A stretch of DNA of 27,338 bases from Prevotella sp. CAG:1031 (lineage in GTDB: Bacteria; Bacteroidota; Bacteroidia; Bacteroidales; Muribaculaceae): positions 69,127-96,464 of the forward strand of contig HF985605.1 of assembly GCA_000431215.1 (NCBI GenBank), read 5' to 3'. Positions within the stretch are counted from its first letter, which is position 1, and every line of letters begins with the position of its first letter. A model generated the notes under the pieces. That model saw only the letters and a program-made list of their open reading frames with translations. It was not told the origin of the DNA and searched no databases. Both the position numbers and the translations under genes were made by a program. Of this stretch, positions 1-7,949 are shown piece by piece.

Positions 1-1107
1 GTCGGCTGCCCCGTGTCGATCGACTACCGCCGTGCCACACAGCGGCGCGACGAGGTCGTCACCACCATGCGCGAAGGGCTCGCCTCGACAATGGCCAACG
101 TCAACATCGTCATCGGCGAAGCCGTCGTCGACAGCACCAAGCCGCCGACAGTGACCGCGGCCGGCACGACATTCACCGCCCCGCGCCTCATCGTGGCCAC
201 CGGCGCAGCCCCCGCCCGGCTCCCCATCGAGGGCGCCGACCTCGCCCTGACCAGCGACGACCTCACAACCGGCTCGACGCTGCCCGAGAGCCTCGTCGTT
301 ATCGGCGGCGGCGTCATCGGCCTCGAGTTCGCCTCGATATTCAATGCCTTAGGCTCGAAAGTGACTATCGTCGAGTTCCTGCCCGAGATTCTGCCCCCCT
401 GCGACGCAGAGATAGCCAAACGCCTCCGCACGGCCCTGAAACGCCGCGGCATCGACATCATAACCGACGCCGCAGTGACAGCTCTGCGCCCCGGCATGGA
501 AATCGACTACCAGCGCCGCGGCAAGACGGCCACCCTTCAGGCCGAGGCCGTTCTGATGGCCGTAGGCCGACGCGCCGTTGTTCCGCGCGGCCTAAACGTC
601 GAGCTGAACCGCAACGGCTCGATAAAAGTCGATCCCGAGACCTTCGAGACCTCGGCCAAAGGCGTCTATGCCGTCGGCGACGTCAACGGCATCTGCCAGC
701 TCGCCCACGCCGCCACGGCCCAGGCCGAGCGCGTAATGGGGCGCGAGATCGACCTCAGCGTGATTCCCTCGGCTGTGTTCACCTCGCCCGAGGTCGCCAT
801 GGTCGGCAAGACCGAGAAACAGGCTCTCGAAAGCGGCCACGACATTGCCGTCGGCAAAGCCATGTTCCGCTCCAACGGCAAAGCCCATGCCATGGGTGAA
901 CCCGACGGTCTGGTGAAGGTCATCGTCGACCGCGACAACGACCTGCTGCTCGGTGCCTTTATAGTAGGCCCCCACGCCGCCGACCTCATCGAAGAGCTGT
1001 CGCTGGCAATGAGCAGCCGCCTGCCTGTGCACGAGATTCTCTCGAGCGTCCACGCCCACCCGACTCTCAGCGAGACCGTCACCGCCGCCCTCGCTGCCGC
1101 CCGCTGA
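1..1107 (+). CDS. lpdA: Dihydrolipoamide dehydrogenase-like FAD/NAD disulfide oxidoreductase, 5'-truncated
   Basis: The reading frame is open from base 1 and the first in-frame start is an internal GTG at 13, so the 5' end lies outside the window. About 368 residues are visible against a usual 450-470, so the FAD-binding N-terminus and redox CxxxxC site are missing. Visible parts are the NAD-binding loop VVIGGGVIGLEFAS (about residues 95-110), the second FAD contact YAVGDVNG, and the C-terminal dimerisation domain with the catalytic His/Glu in HAHPTLSE near the end. Family members reoxidise the lipoyl arm of 2-oxoacid dehydrogenase or glycine cleavage complexes in the cytoplasm. Without the active-site cysteines, a related flavin disulfide reductase (for example a mercuric-reductase-like protein) cannot be excluded, but the HPTLSE tail fits Lpd well. 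Confidence 0.86.
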   Translation, partial: VGCPVSIDYRRATQRRDEVVTTMREGLASTMANVNIVIGEAVVDSTKPPTVTAAGTTFTAPRLIVATGAAPARLPIEGADLALTSDDLTTGSTLPESLVVIGGGVIGLEFASIFNALGSKVTIVEFLPEILPPCDAEIAKRLRTALKRRGIDIITDAAVTALRPGMEIDYQRRGKTATLQAEAVLMAVGRRAVVPRGLNVELNRNGSIKVDPETFETSAKGVYAVGDVNGICQLAHAATAQAERVMGREIDLSVIPSAVFTSPEVAMVGKTEKQALESGHDIAVGKAMFRSNGKAHAMGEPDGLVKVIVDRDNDLLLGAFIVGPHAADLIEELSLAMSSRLPVHEILSSVHAHPTLSETVTAALAAAR

Positions 1108-1129
1108 TTTTATTCCAAACTATCCTACA

Positions 1130-1164
1130 AATAGCTACGGTAGCTATTATAGCCATCTTAGCTA
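1130..1164. promoter_or_regulatory. TAGCTA palindrome plus third half-site (operator-like)
   Basis: The 76-bp gap between the lpdA-like gene and the secreted repeat protein contains AATAGCTAC-G-GTAGCTATT, a 9+1+9 inverted repeat at 1130-1148, followed by another TAGCTA at 1159-1164. The strict symmetry and the third copy suggest a protein-binding site. A hairpin with a CGG loop is also possible but has no T-tract, so it is a poor terminator. No convincing TAnnTTTG box was found here. Confidence 0.35.
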
Positions 1165-1183
1165 TTTGATATATTAAACCATA

Positions 1184-3640
1184 ATGAAACGAATTCTACC
1201 ATTACTGCTCATTCTCGCCGGAGCAATCGCCCCCGCTCTCGCCCAGAGTGGAACGCAATCCGACCCGCTGCCTCTCGCCCGCGGTGTCAACACTCCGGAC
1301 TTCACCGCCGCGAACTCGGTCTTCTACACCTACACTCCCGTAGCCGACGAGATGCTCGAGTTCAGCAACCTCAGCAACGTCTATATCTATACCTACCAGA
1401 TAACCCCCTCCGACAAGCGCTACGGCGACACGTTCAACCAGGCTACCTACGTCCAGACGCGCGCCGGAGTCGAATATACCGTCGAAGTCACGAAAGGCTA
1501 CACAGGCGCCGATCCGAAATTCACCTTCGACAGCTATGCCTCGCCATGGCCCGACGGCAGCAGCTGGGACACCGCCCTGAGCCCCTCCGGCCGGATGGGC
1601 TATCTGGTAATAACCCTCGATTTGCCGACATATATCAAGTATACGCCCGAGGAAGACGGCGTTTTGTCGGTGTTCTTCACCGCCCAGCCGACGCTGAAAT
1701 ACTCGACATCGCCCGACGGCGAATTCTCTCAGATAACAACCTCATATCAGAACGGAGGCGGACATAAGGGATCGCTCGAAGTCACCGGCGGACAAACCTA
1801 CTATTTCACCGTGACAGCCCCCGGCTCGATGCTCTACCGCTTCGAGATCATCCACCCCGTCACCGGCGAATCGCCCGAGTTCCCCTACACCGTCAACGAG
1901 GGTGTTCCCGCCCCCTTCCCGGCCAAAAGCGGCACCTACTATTACAAAATCGTCAACAACGGTGCCGACAACTTCCTTCTTATCGAGGGGGACGGCACTT
2001 TCGACGGCACAGCCCGGGCCGGCGCCGACTTCAACTATCCTTCGGTTGAATCGACAGGACGCATCCACCTCCGTATGCCCGTGTCGGCGAACTATACAGA
2101 ATATTGCCTAACCCTGACGCGCACAGCCGACGCCGCCGCCGACCAGCAGTTCACGGCAACATACTCCGACGAGGCCTACGACATACTCCCCGGTCAGGAG
2201 ATAGAGCCGGGCACCCACACTACCCCCGATTTCGGAGGACGATACTATTACACCTTCACTGTTCCGTCCGACGGGCGGAACATCATCACCGTCGCGGCCG
2301 ACGGCGACGGCCTCGACGCCAAGACCCGCGCGGCGCTCTACTATGCCGACTACCACTACAGCGTACTGAAATCGGGAAGCTCGATGGAATATGACGCCGT
2401 TGCCGGACGACAGTATACTCTGGCCTGGGACGTCGAACCGGCCGACGCCCCGCTGACCTTCACCTTCGGCTTCAAAGAGCCCGCTCCGGGCGAGACCCCG
2501 TCGAACCCCATCGACGCCGTCATCGGCCATAACTCCGCCGACAGTCCGAAGCCTGTCTACTTCCGGTATACGGCCACACGCAGCGGACGCCTTTACATTA
2601 CCCCTGCCGAAGGACTGCCGATGCCCGCCGTCAGCATGCTTCCCATACCGTCCGACCCCTACACCCAGGCCTGCGAGGTCATCGCCGACGGCGACGGATA
2701 CCGCGTCGCCACCACCAAAGACCGCGGCTATCTGATAATGTTCAACGTGACCGGCCCCGTCAGCTTCGACCTCGCCGAAAACAAAGCCGTCGAAGGAGAG
2801 CTGCCGTCGAATCCGTTCACTGTCGACGGAAACTCAGCCGCCATTCCCGAAGCCGTCGGAACCTACTGGTTCCGCTACACCGCCGGACGCGACGGCAAGC
2901 TCGACATCTCGACCGACATGCCGTTCGAAATCAGCGAGAACCGTCAGGACTACTCGTTCGTGCGCATCTATGACCCCTCCGACCCCGACAACTTCATCGC
3001 CGAACTCCGCCCCGACTACGACAACGGCGTCTTCGCCAACCGCGTTCTCGACACAACCGAAGGAACCGTCTACCTGATAAAAGTTCGCACAATGCGCGCC
3101 GTCAAGGGCTACACCCTATCGATGACCGTGCGCGATCCCATCGCCGGCGAAATCCCCGAACTGCCCATTGAGATACCCTTCGACGGCAAAAAAGGCACCT
3201 TCGCCTTCGACCGCATGGTAAACTACCCCGCCGACGCCATCTGGTACGGCATAACCCTCCCCGAAGGCGTCTTCTCGATGGCCGGACGCTCGGGCGGAGC
3301 CTTCGAGATGAAGATGTATGCTCCGGGCGACCTCGACACCCCTGTGGCCGAAGCCGCCCAGATCAGCATCGACTACGACGAGGTGAATCAGATGTATATC
3401 TACGTATGGGGCATCGCCGACCTCGAAATTCCTGAAGCCGGCCGCTATCTGATGCACGTCACCGACAACTCCGTTCCCTTCGAAGTCGAGCTGTCGATGC
3501 TCACCGAAGACGGAATCTCGACCGTCGGCACCGACCCGGCCGCCGACGTCTGGTATAACCTTCAGGGAATACGCCTCGACGGCCGCCCCACGGCCCCCGG
3601 AATCTACATCCGCAACGGCCGCAAGACAGCCGTCCGCTGA
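1184..3640 (+). CDS. Secreted multi-repeat beta-rich protein with Bacteroidales C-terminal tail
   Basis: This is an 818-aa protein with a clear signal peptide (MKRILPLLLILAGAIAPALAQ, cleavage near residue 21). The rest is rich in Y, T, D and G. It contains about seven repeats beginning near residues 23, 124, 228, 332, 436, 538 and 655. A typical repeat opens with G-E-x-P-x-x-P, then has an aromatic strand such as YYYTFTVPSDG or YWFRYTAGRDG followed by a hydrophobic strand. The pattern resembles bacterial pre-peptidase-type or carbohydrate-binding beta sandwiches. The C-terminus carries VWYNLQGIRLDG...GIYIRNGRK, a tail common on exported Bacteroidales proteins. I do not recognise a catalytic domain. 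The gene stands alone: a TAGCTA palindrome lies upstream and a strong terminator follows. Export to the cell surface or periplasm and ligand binding are inference. Confidence 0.8.
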   Translation: MKRILPLLLILAGAIAPALAQSGTQSDPLPLARGVNTPDFTAANSVFYTYTPVADEMLEFSNLSNVYIYTYQITPSDKRYGDTFNQATYVQTRAGVEYTVEVTKGYTGADPKFTFDSYASPWPDGSSWDTALSPSGRMGYLVITLDLPTYIKYTPEEDGVLSVFFTAQPTLKYSTSPDGEFSQITTSYQNGGGHKGSLEVTGGQTYYFTVTAPGSMLYRFEIIHPVTGESPEFPYTVNEGVPAPFPAKSGTYYYKIVNNGADNFLLIEGDGTFDGTARAGADFNYPSVESTGRIHLRMPVSANYTEYCLTLTRTADAAADQQFTATYSDEAYDILPGQEIEPGTHTTPDFGGRYYYTFTVPSDGRNIITVAADGDGLDAKTRAALYYADYHYSVLKSGSSMEYDAVAGRQYTLAWDVEPADAPLTFTFGFKEPAPGETPSNPIDAVIGHNSADSPKPVYFRYTATRSGRLYITPAEGLPMPAVSMLPIPSDPYTQACEVIADGDGYRVATTKDRGYLIMFNVTGPVSFDLAENKAVEGELPSNPFTVDGNSAAIPEAVGTYWFRYTAGRDGKLDISTDMPFEISENRQDYSFVRIYDPSDPDNFIAELRPDYDNGVFANRVLDTTEGTVYLIKVRTMRAVKGYTLSMTVRDPIAGEIPELPIEIPFDGKKGTFAFDRMVNYPADAIWYGITLPEGVFSMAGRSGGAFEMKMYAPGDLDTPVAEAAQISIDYDEVNQMYIYVWGIADLEIPEAGRYLMHVTDNSVPFEVELSMLTEDGISTVGTDPAADVWYNLQGIRLDGRPTAPGIYIRNGRKTAVR

Positions 3641-3658
3641 CCTCCCCCCAACGACAGC

Positions 3659-3700
3659 CTGAACGGGGAGCGACAGAGCCGCTCCCCGTTCAGTTATTTA
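3659..3700 (+). terminator. Rho-independent terminator after the repeat protein
   Basis: A perfect 14-bp stem, CTGAACGGGGAGCG (3659-3672) against CGCTCCCCGTTCAG (3680-3693), has a 7-nt loop and is followed by TTATTTA. It starts 19 nt after the stop codon of the repeat protein. Confidence 0.85.
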
Positions 3701-3723
3701 TAAGGCACAAGGCGGCCGCGGAG

Positions 3724-3754
3724 TTGCGCGTTAGCGGTTTTTTCGCTACCTTTG
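3724..3754 (+). promoter_or_regulatory. Bacteroidota-type promoter of yqeY-serS
   Basis: TACCTTTG at 3747-3754 matches the -7 consensus TAnnTTTG exactly. A TTG-type upstream element (TTGCG near 3724) is at about the usual distance. Transcription should start near 3758-3760. This places the ATG at 3752 inside the promoter, so translation must start at the ATG at 3770. Confidence 0.72.
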
Positions 3755-3769
3755 CACAAATTTACGACT

Positions 3770-4219
3770 ATGAATCTCTTCGACACAATCTCAGCCCAGA
3801 TAAAGGAGGCCATGCTCGCCCGCGACAAAGTGCGCCTCGAAACCCTCCGCGGTATCAAGAAAGAATTTCTCGAAGCCAGAACGGCCAAGGGAAGCGACGG
3901 CAACCTCTCTGACGAGCAGGCCATTAAAATACTGACCAAGATGGCCAAGCAGCGCCGCGAGACAGCTCAGATCTACGACGAGCAGAACCGCCCCGAACTG
4001 CGCGACGGCGAAATCGCCGAAGCCGAGATTATCGAGACTTACCTGCCGCGCCAGCTCAGCGACGATGACCTCGCCGAAGCCCTGCGCGCCATCATAGCCG
4101 AGACAGGCGCCACCTCGCCGCGCGAGATGGGAAAGGTTATGGGCGTAGCCACAAAACGCCTCGCCGGCCAGGCCGACGGAAGCCGCATATCGGCAATGAC
4201 ACGTCAACTTTTAAGCTAA
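3770..4219 (+). CDS. yqeY: GatB/YqeY domain-containing protein
   Basis: The 149-aa product starts MNLFDTISAQIKEAM and matches the YqeY family in length and layout. It has an N-terminal helical region (KVRLETLRGIKKEFLEA), the central AIKILTKMAKQRRE segment, the I-x-E-T-Y-L-P-x-Q-L block (about residues 90-100), and a C-terminal GKVMG...G-x-A-D-G-S region. YqeY shares the C-terminal helical fold of GatB, the tRNA-dependent amidotransferase subunit, and a tRNA-binding role is suspected but its function is not settled. I chose the ATG at 3770 because the upstream ATG lies in the -7 box. It is 10 bp upstream of serS and almost certainly co-transcribed, which fits a tRNA-related role. Confidence 0.9.
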   Translation: MNLFDTISAQIKEAMLARDKVRLETLRGIKKEFLEARTAKGSDGNLSDEQAIKILTKMAKQRRETAQIYDEQNRPELRDGEIAEAEIIETYLPRQLSDDDLAEALRAIIAETGATSPREMGKVMGVATKRLAGQADGSRISAMTRQLLS

Positions 4220-4229
4220 CAATCAGAAA

Positions 4230-5501
4230 ATGCTTACTCTTCAACAGATCAAGGCCGACCCCGCGAAAATAATCGAGCGCCTGGCCGTTAAAAACTTCGA
4301 CGGCCGCGAAGCCATCGAAAAAGTTGTGGCTCTCGACAACGAGCGCCGCACCCTTCAGCTCGAAAACGACAACCTCGCCTCTTCGCTCAACAAGCTGTCG
4401 GCCTCGATAGGTGCCCTCATGAAAGCCGGCAACAAGGCCGAGGCCGAACAGGCCAAGGCCGAGGTGGCTGAAATAAAGTCGCGCCAGCGAGCCATAGCCG
4501 AGCGCCTCGACAAGGCCGCCGGCGGCATAACGGAAATTCTGCTGTCGGTTCCGAATGTCCCCTACGAGGGCGTTCCCGCCGGCAAATCGGCCGCCGACAA
4601 TGTTGTCGAGAAGACAGGCGGCCCGATGCCCGACCTCCCCGCCGACGCGCTCCCCCACTGGGATCTCGCCAAGAAATACGGCATCATCGACTTTGAGCTC
4701 GGCGTCAAGATAACCGGCGCCGGATTCCCCGTATATCTCGGCAAGGGCGCTCGCCTTCAGCGCGCGCTGATACAGTTCTTCCTCGACGAGGCCGGAAAAG
4801 CCGGTTATCTCGAGGTGCAGCCCCCCTACGTTGTCAACGAGGCTTCGGGCTACGGAACAGGCCAGCTGCCCGACAAAGAGGGTCAGATGTACTATGTCAA
4901 CGAAGACAACCTCTACCTCATACCGACGGCCGAAGTGCCCGTCACCAACCTCTACCGCGACGTTATTCTGCCGGCTGACAAGCTGCCCGTCAAGAACTGC
5001 GCCTACTCGGCCTGCTTCCGCCGCGAAGCCGGCTCTTACGGAAAGGATGTGCGCGGCCTGAACCGCCTCCACCAGTTCGACAAGGTCGAGATCGTGCGCA
5101 TCGAGCGCCCCGAGAACTCCTACGCCGCTCTCGAAGAGATGAAAGACCATGTCCAGGGCCTGCTCGACAAGCTCGGCCTCCCCTGGCATATCCTGCGCCT
5201 CTGCGGCGGCGACATGAGCTTCACCTCGGCCATAACGTTCGACTTCGAAGTCTGGAGCGCTGCCCAGCAGCGCTGGCTCGAGGTTTCGAGCGTGTCGAAC
5301 TTCGAGACCTATCAGGCCAACCGCCTCAAATGCCGCTACCGTGGCGAAGACAAGAAGACCCACCTTGTCCACACCCTCAACGGCTCGGCTCTGGCCCTTC
5401 CGCGAATAATGGCTGCCATTCTCGAAAACAACCAGACCCCCGAAGGCATCGTCGTGCCCGAAGTTCTGCGCCGCTACACAGGCTTCGACATCATCGACTG
5501 A
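4230..5501 (+). CDS. serS: Seryl-tRNA synthetase
   Basis: This 423-aa class II aminoacyl-tRNA synthetase charges tRNA-Ser (and tRNA-Sec where present) with serine in the cytoplasm. The N-terminus (residues about 1-105) is the long charged coiled coil that grips the tRNA extra arm. The catalytic core contains motif 2 (CFRREAGSYGKDVRGLNRLH, near residue 260) and motif 3 (NGSALALPRIMAAILEN, near residue 387). The preceding P-T-A-E-V-P segment is the typical SerRS serine-site element. Length is normal for bacterial SerRS. It follows yqeY by 10 bp and precedes the acyltransferase gene by 22 bp. Confidence 0.98.
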   Translation: MLTLQQIKADPAKIIERLAVKNFDGREAIEKVVALDNERRTLQLENDNLASSLNKLSASIGALMKAGNKAEAEQAKAEVAEIKSRQRAIAERLDKAAGGITEILLSVPNVPYEGVPAGKSAADNVVEKTGGPMPDLPADALPHWDLAKKYGIIDFELGVKITGAGFPVYLGKGARLQRALIQFFLDEAGKAGYLEVQPPYVVNEASGYGTGQLPDKEGQMYYVNEDNLYLIPTAEVPVTNLYRDVILPADKLPVKNCAYSACFRREAGSYGKDVRGLNRLHQFDKVEIVRIERPENSYAALEEMKDHVQGLLDKLGLPWHILRLCGGDMSFTSAITFDFEVWSAAQQRWLEVSSVSNFETYQANRLKCRYRGEDKKTHLVHTLNGSALALPRIMAAILENNQTPEGIVVPEVLRRYTGFDIID

Positions 5502-5523
5502 CCCCGCGGCGCCATCACGGCAA

Positions 5524-6567
5524 ATGAGCGCCACAGAGCCCATATTCCACTCCGTCAGCCACCGCAACAACATGAACGTGGTGCGCTACTACCTGAGCTT
5601 CTGCGTTCTGCTGGCCCACTTCTCGAGCCTCACCGGCAACTATATCCCCTGGCTTCAGCGCGGCACTGTCGACGTCGGCTGTTTCTTCGCCATCTCGGGC
5701 TTTCTGATGTTCCCCTCATTCCAAAAGCGTCCTACCCTGCGCGGCTATCTCAAACGCCGCGCAAGGCGCATTCTGCCCCCCTACGTGCTGATAATAGTGC
5801 TCGCCGCCCTCGGATTCGTCTTCGTCTCGGCACTCCCCGCCGCCGGTTACTTCACCGACAGCGGATTCTGGAAATATCTCGCCGCCAACCTGAGCTTCCT
5901 CAACTTCCTCCATCCCGACCTCCCCGGCGTTTTCGAGGGGGAGCGGTTCGCCACCAACGTCGTCAACGGAGCGCTCTGGACGATGAAAGGGGAATGGGTT
6001 TGCTACCTCTCAGTGCCGGTGGTCTACTGGATAATAAGGCGGCGCCCGCGCGTGGCAGGCCCGTTGCTGATAGCTCTCGCCGCGACATGGATCATAGTCA
6101 GGCTCGCTTTCATCAACCTCTACGCCTCAACGGGCAACGAGCTATACGACATCATAGCGCGCCAGTTCGGGACGCTGCTCGTGTTCTTCTATATCGGCGC
6201 CATCATAAACCGTTACTTTCCGCTGTTTCAGCGCTATAAATGGTGGATACTCGGCGCCGACGCGCTGATTCTCATCTTCAGCGACCATATTCCGCTCTAT
6301 TACCTCGTGTTTCAGCCTCTCGTGGCGGGCAGCCTCGTGCTCTGGTTCTCGATGATCGGAAGCTGGGGGGCGCACCTGAGCAAACACGACAGTGTCAGCT
6401 ACGACATCTATCTGTTCCACTTCCCGGTTATCCAGCTCGCCGTCTGGTTCGGGCTCCCGGCAATGATGAGTCCGCTCGGCTCGCTGGCAGTGGTCGTAGC
6501 CGTGACAGTCGGCCTCGCCTTCGCATCGTGGAACCTCGTCGGCAAGCGTTTCAAGCCGGCCCGCTGA
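5524..6567 (+). CDS. Acyltransferase 3 family integral membrane protein
   Basis: The 347-aa, highly hydrophobic protein has about ten predicted membrane segments. It has the acyltransferase-3 (OafA/NodX-type) signature: an Arg and His in the first helix (R21 and H32 in VVRYYLSFCVLLAHF), then DVGCFFAISGFLM, then a basic loop before RRARRILPPY. Family members move acetyl or other acyl groups across the inner membrane onto sugars of O-antigen, capsule or peptidoglycan. The substrate here cannot be told. It starts 22 bp after serS with no promoter or terminator between, so it may ride on the serS transcript. No polysaccharide genes are nearby, making this a standalone modification enzyme. Confidence 0.88.
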   Translation: MSATEPIFHSVSHRNNMNVVRYYLSFCVLLAHFSSLTGNYIPWLQRGTVDVGCFFAISGFLMFPSFQKRPTLRGYLKRRARRILPPYVLIIVLAALGFVFVSALPAAGYFTDSGFWKYLAANLSFLNFLHPDLPGVFEGERFATNVVNGALWTMKGEWVCYLSVPVVYWIIRRRPRVAGPLLIALAATWIIVRLAFINLYASTGNELYDIIARQFGTLLVFFYIGAIINRYFPLFQRYKWWILGADALILIFSDHIPLYYLVFQPLVAGSLVLWFSMIGSWGAHLSKHDSVSYDIYLFHFPVIQLAVWFGLPAMMSPLGSLAVVVAVTVGLAFASWNLVGKRFKPAR

Positions 6568-6612
6568 CCTGCCCAACCGCCCAAAAGCAACGCCCAAATC
6601 GGCGTCCAAAAC

Positions 6613-6691
6613 CGCCCTGGCGTAGGGCTGCACCGTGGTGCAGCCGCATCGCAGCGCGCTGATTATCATGCGGATACGAGACGCGCCAAAG
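6613..6691. repeat. REP-like unit A
   Basis: The unit starts with CGCCCTGGCGTAGGG (6613-6627), runs into the palindrome GGCTGCACC-GT-GGTGCAGCC (6626-6645), and ends with GCTGATTATCA...ACGCGCCAAAG. The same outer segments occur in the unit at 14688-14765 but with a different hairpin core. The 25 bp at 6621-6645 recur exactly, inverted, at 6853-6877. Confidence 0.72.
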
Positions 6692-6785
6692 ATTATGACA
6701 CATGACAATTTTGTGGGAATAACCTCCTCAAAAAACATTCGCCGACAAGTGCCGCTTAATGCGGGATGTACGACGGCGGGCGAAC

Positions 6786-6817
6786 CGCCCTGACGTAGGG
6801 ACGTGCCTTCGGCATGT
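6786..6817. repeat. REP-like unit C, left module
   Basis: CGCCCTGACGTAGGG (6786-6800) differs by one base from the left ends of the units at 6613 and 14688. It is followed by the hairpin ACGTGCC-TTC-GGCATGT (6801-6817), the same core as the unit at 14703 with one G.T pair. Confidence 0.68.
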
Positions 6818-6852
6818 TTCACATACACCTGACAATCAAGGCGTTGTGACGC

Positions 6853-6877
6853 GGCTGCACCACGGTGCAGCCCTACG
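6853..6877. repeat. REP-like palindrome, inverted copy
   Basis: GGCTGCACC-AC-GGTGCAGCC followed by CTACG is the exact 25-bp reverse complement of 6621-6645. It lies downstream of the module at 6786 in opposite orientation, giving a head-to-head doublet like the BIMEs of enterobacteria. Confidence 0.72.
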
Positions 6878-6956
6878 CCGAGACCGGCCAACTTGCTTCT
6901 GGGGTTGTATCGAAGGCACACCTCGCTTTCGGCTGCTATGCAGCATTTTACGGCGC

Positions 6957-6980
6957 GGACGCGATGAATCGCGTCCCTAC
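6957..6980. repeat. REP-like palindrome with a third core
   Basis: GGACGCGAT-GA-ATCGCGTCC (9+2+9, 6957-6976) is followed by CTAC, the same flank that closes the module at 6853-6877. The core sequence differs from both other hairpin types. Confidence 0.65.
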
Positions 6981-7006
6981 AGGCTCATAACTAAACCGAT
7001 TTTTTG

Positions 7007-7014
7007 TAACTTTG
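7007..7014 (+). promoter_or_regulatory. -7 box TAACTTTG directly before the HAD gene
   Basis: TAACTTTG is a perfect TAnnTTTG box. Its last base is only four nucleotides before the ATG at 7019. With normal Bacteroidota spacing, transcription would begin at or next to the start codon. Confidence 0.65.
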
Positions 7015-7018
7015 CGGT

Positions 7019-7897
7019 ATGATGAAACAATGCGACACCGCTCACGGCGGCGAACTGTTTGTCACCGACCTCGACGGAACCCTGCTCGGCGCCGACAGCC
7101 GTGTCAGCCCGCGCAGCGCCGCCATACTCTCGGAGCTGACGCGCCGCGGCGCGCTGATAACGGCAGCCACGGCCCGCACTCCGGCTACCGTGGAGCCGCT
7201 TCTGGCCGAAACCGAGATTCATGTGCCTGCCGTCGTCATGACCGGCGCGGGCCTCTGGGATCACGCCGCGCGCCGCTTCGCCAGTCTGCGCCTGATGGAC
7301 AGCGCCGACGCCAAGCGCGTCACAGAGCTGACACTGCGGCTGGGACTTCACCCTATCGTCTACCGCGCCGAGCCTGACGGCAGTCACCTGACATTCCGCT
7401 TCGACCCGAAGGGAATGCCGTCAGAGCAATACCGTTTCATCGCCGACCGCGCCAATCTCGAGCTCAAACGCCCCGTGGTGACGGCCGATCCTGTCGGCGA
7501 AGCCGCCGAAGGCCCGACGGTGCTCATTCTGGCCATGGGATCGGATGACGCCGTCATGGCGGCCGTCAAAGCGCTTCGCGGCAATCCGGCCCTGTCGGTG
7601 AGCTACTATACCGACCCGGTCTATCCCGGAGTGGCGTTTCTCGAAGTGTTCGGCCCGCGCGTCAACAAGGCCGAAGGACTCCGCGAGCTCAAGCGCCTGA
7701 CCGGGGCGGAGCGCCTGACTGTGTTCGGCGACAGCTTCAACGACCTGTCGATGATGAACGTCGCCGACCGCGCCGTAGCCGTCGAAAATGCCCTGCCCGA
7801 AGTGAAGGCCGCCGCCGACACCGTGATAGGCCCCAACACCGCCGACGCCGTAGCGCTTTTCATAGCGCGCGAGCTAGGACATACCGACCTGCTATAA
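7019..7897 (+). CDS. Cof-type HAD-superfamily hydrolase
   Basis: This is a 292-aa cytoplasmic HAD phosphatase of the Cof/YbiV subgroup. Motif I is D17-L-D-G-T, with D17 the expected nucleophile. Motif II is the T in ITAATAR (near residue 59), motif III the Lys of NKAEGL (about 216), and motif IV G-D-S-F-N-D (about 237). A type-IIB cap lies between motifs II and III. Members dephosphorylate sugar phosphates, FMN or pyridoxal phosphate, and the substrate cannot be assigned from sequence. Two adjacent ATGs (7019 and 7022) are possible starts. The promoter box ends four bases before the first, so the mRNA may be leaderless. Downstream, the dipeptidase gene begins after 52 bp. Confidence 0.92.
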   Translation: MMKQCDTAHGGELFVTDLDGTLLGADSRVSPRSAAILSELTRRGALITAATARTPATVEPLLAETEIHVPAVVMTGAGLWDHAARRFASLRLMDSADAKRVTELTLRLGLHPIVYRAEPDGSHLTFRFDPKGMPSEQYRFIADRANLELKRPVVTADPVGEAAEGPTVLILAMGSDDAVMAAVKALRGNPALSVSYYTDPVYPGVAFLEVFGPRVNKAEGLRELKRLTGAERLTVFGDSFNDLSMMNVADRAVAVENALPEVKAAADTVIGPNTADAVALFIARELGHTDLL

Positions 7898-7949
7898 TTT
7901 TTACCCTCAGAGGGACGTTAATCTTGTATAAACCAAATCTATCATTCCA

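Larger units (their letters stand above)
6568..7006. other. Non-coding gap filled with REP-like palindromes
   Basis: No gene is supported here. ORFs crossing the gap have no family-like sequence and read through palindromes. The gap contains four palindromic modules, listed separately, that share a GTAGGG (or CCCTAC) flank. Between them is AT-richer sequence without a promoter-like box until TAACTTTG at 7007. Confidence 0.6.

Noticed and set aside
4137..5573. 478-aa minus-strand ORF opposite serS
   Set aside because: It lies wholly antisense to serS with its conserved class II motifs. The translated sequence is low-complexity V/E/G-rich, as expected from reversed codons.
6142..6921. Minus-strand 259-aa ORF across the REP region
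   Set aside because: Half is antisense to the acyltransferase and the rest translates palindromes. There is no start context or domain.
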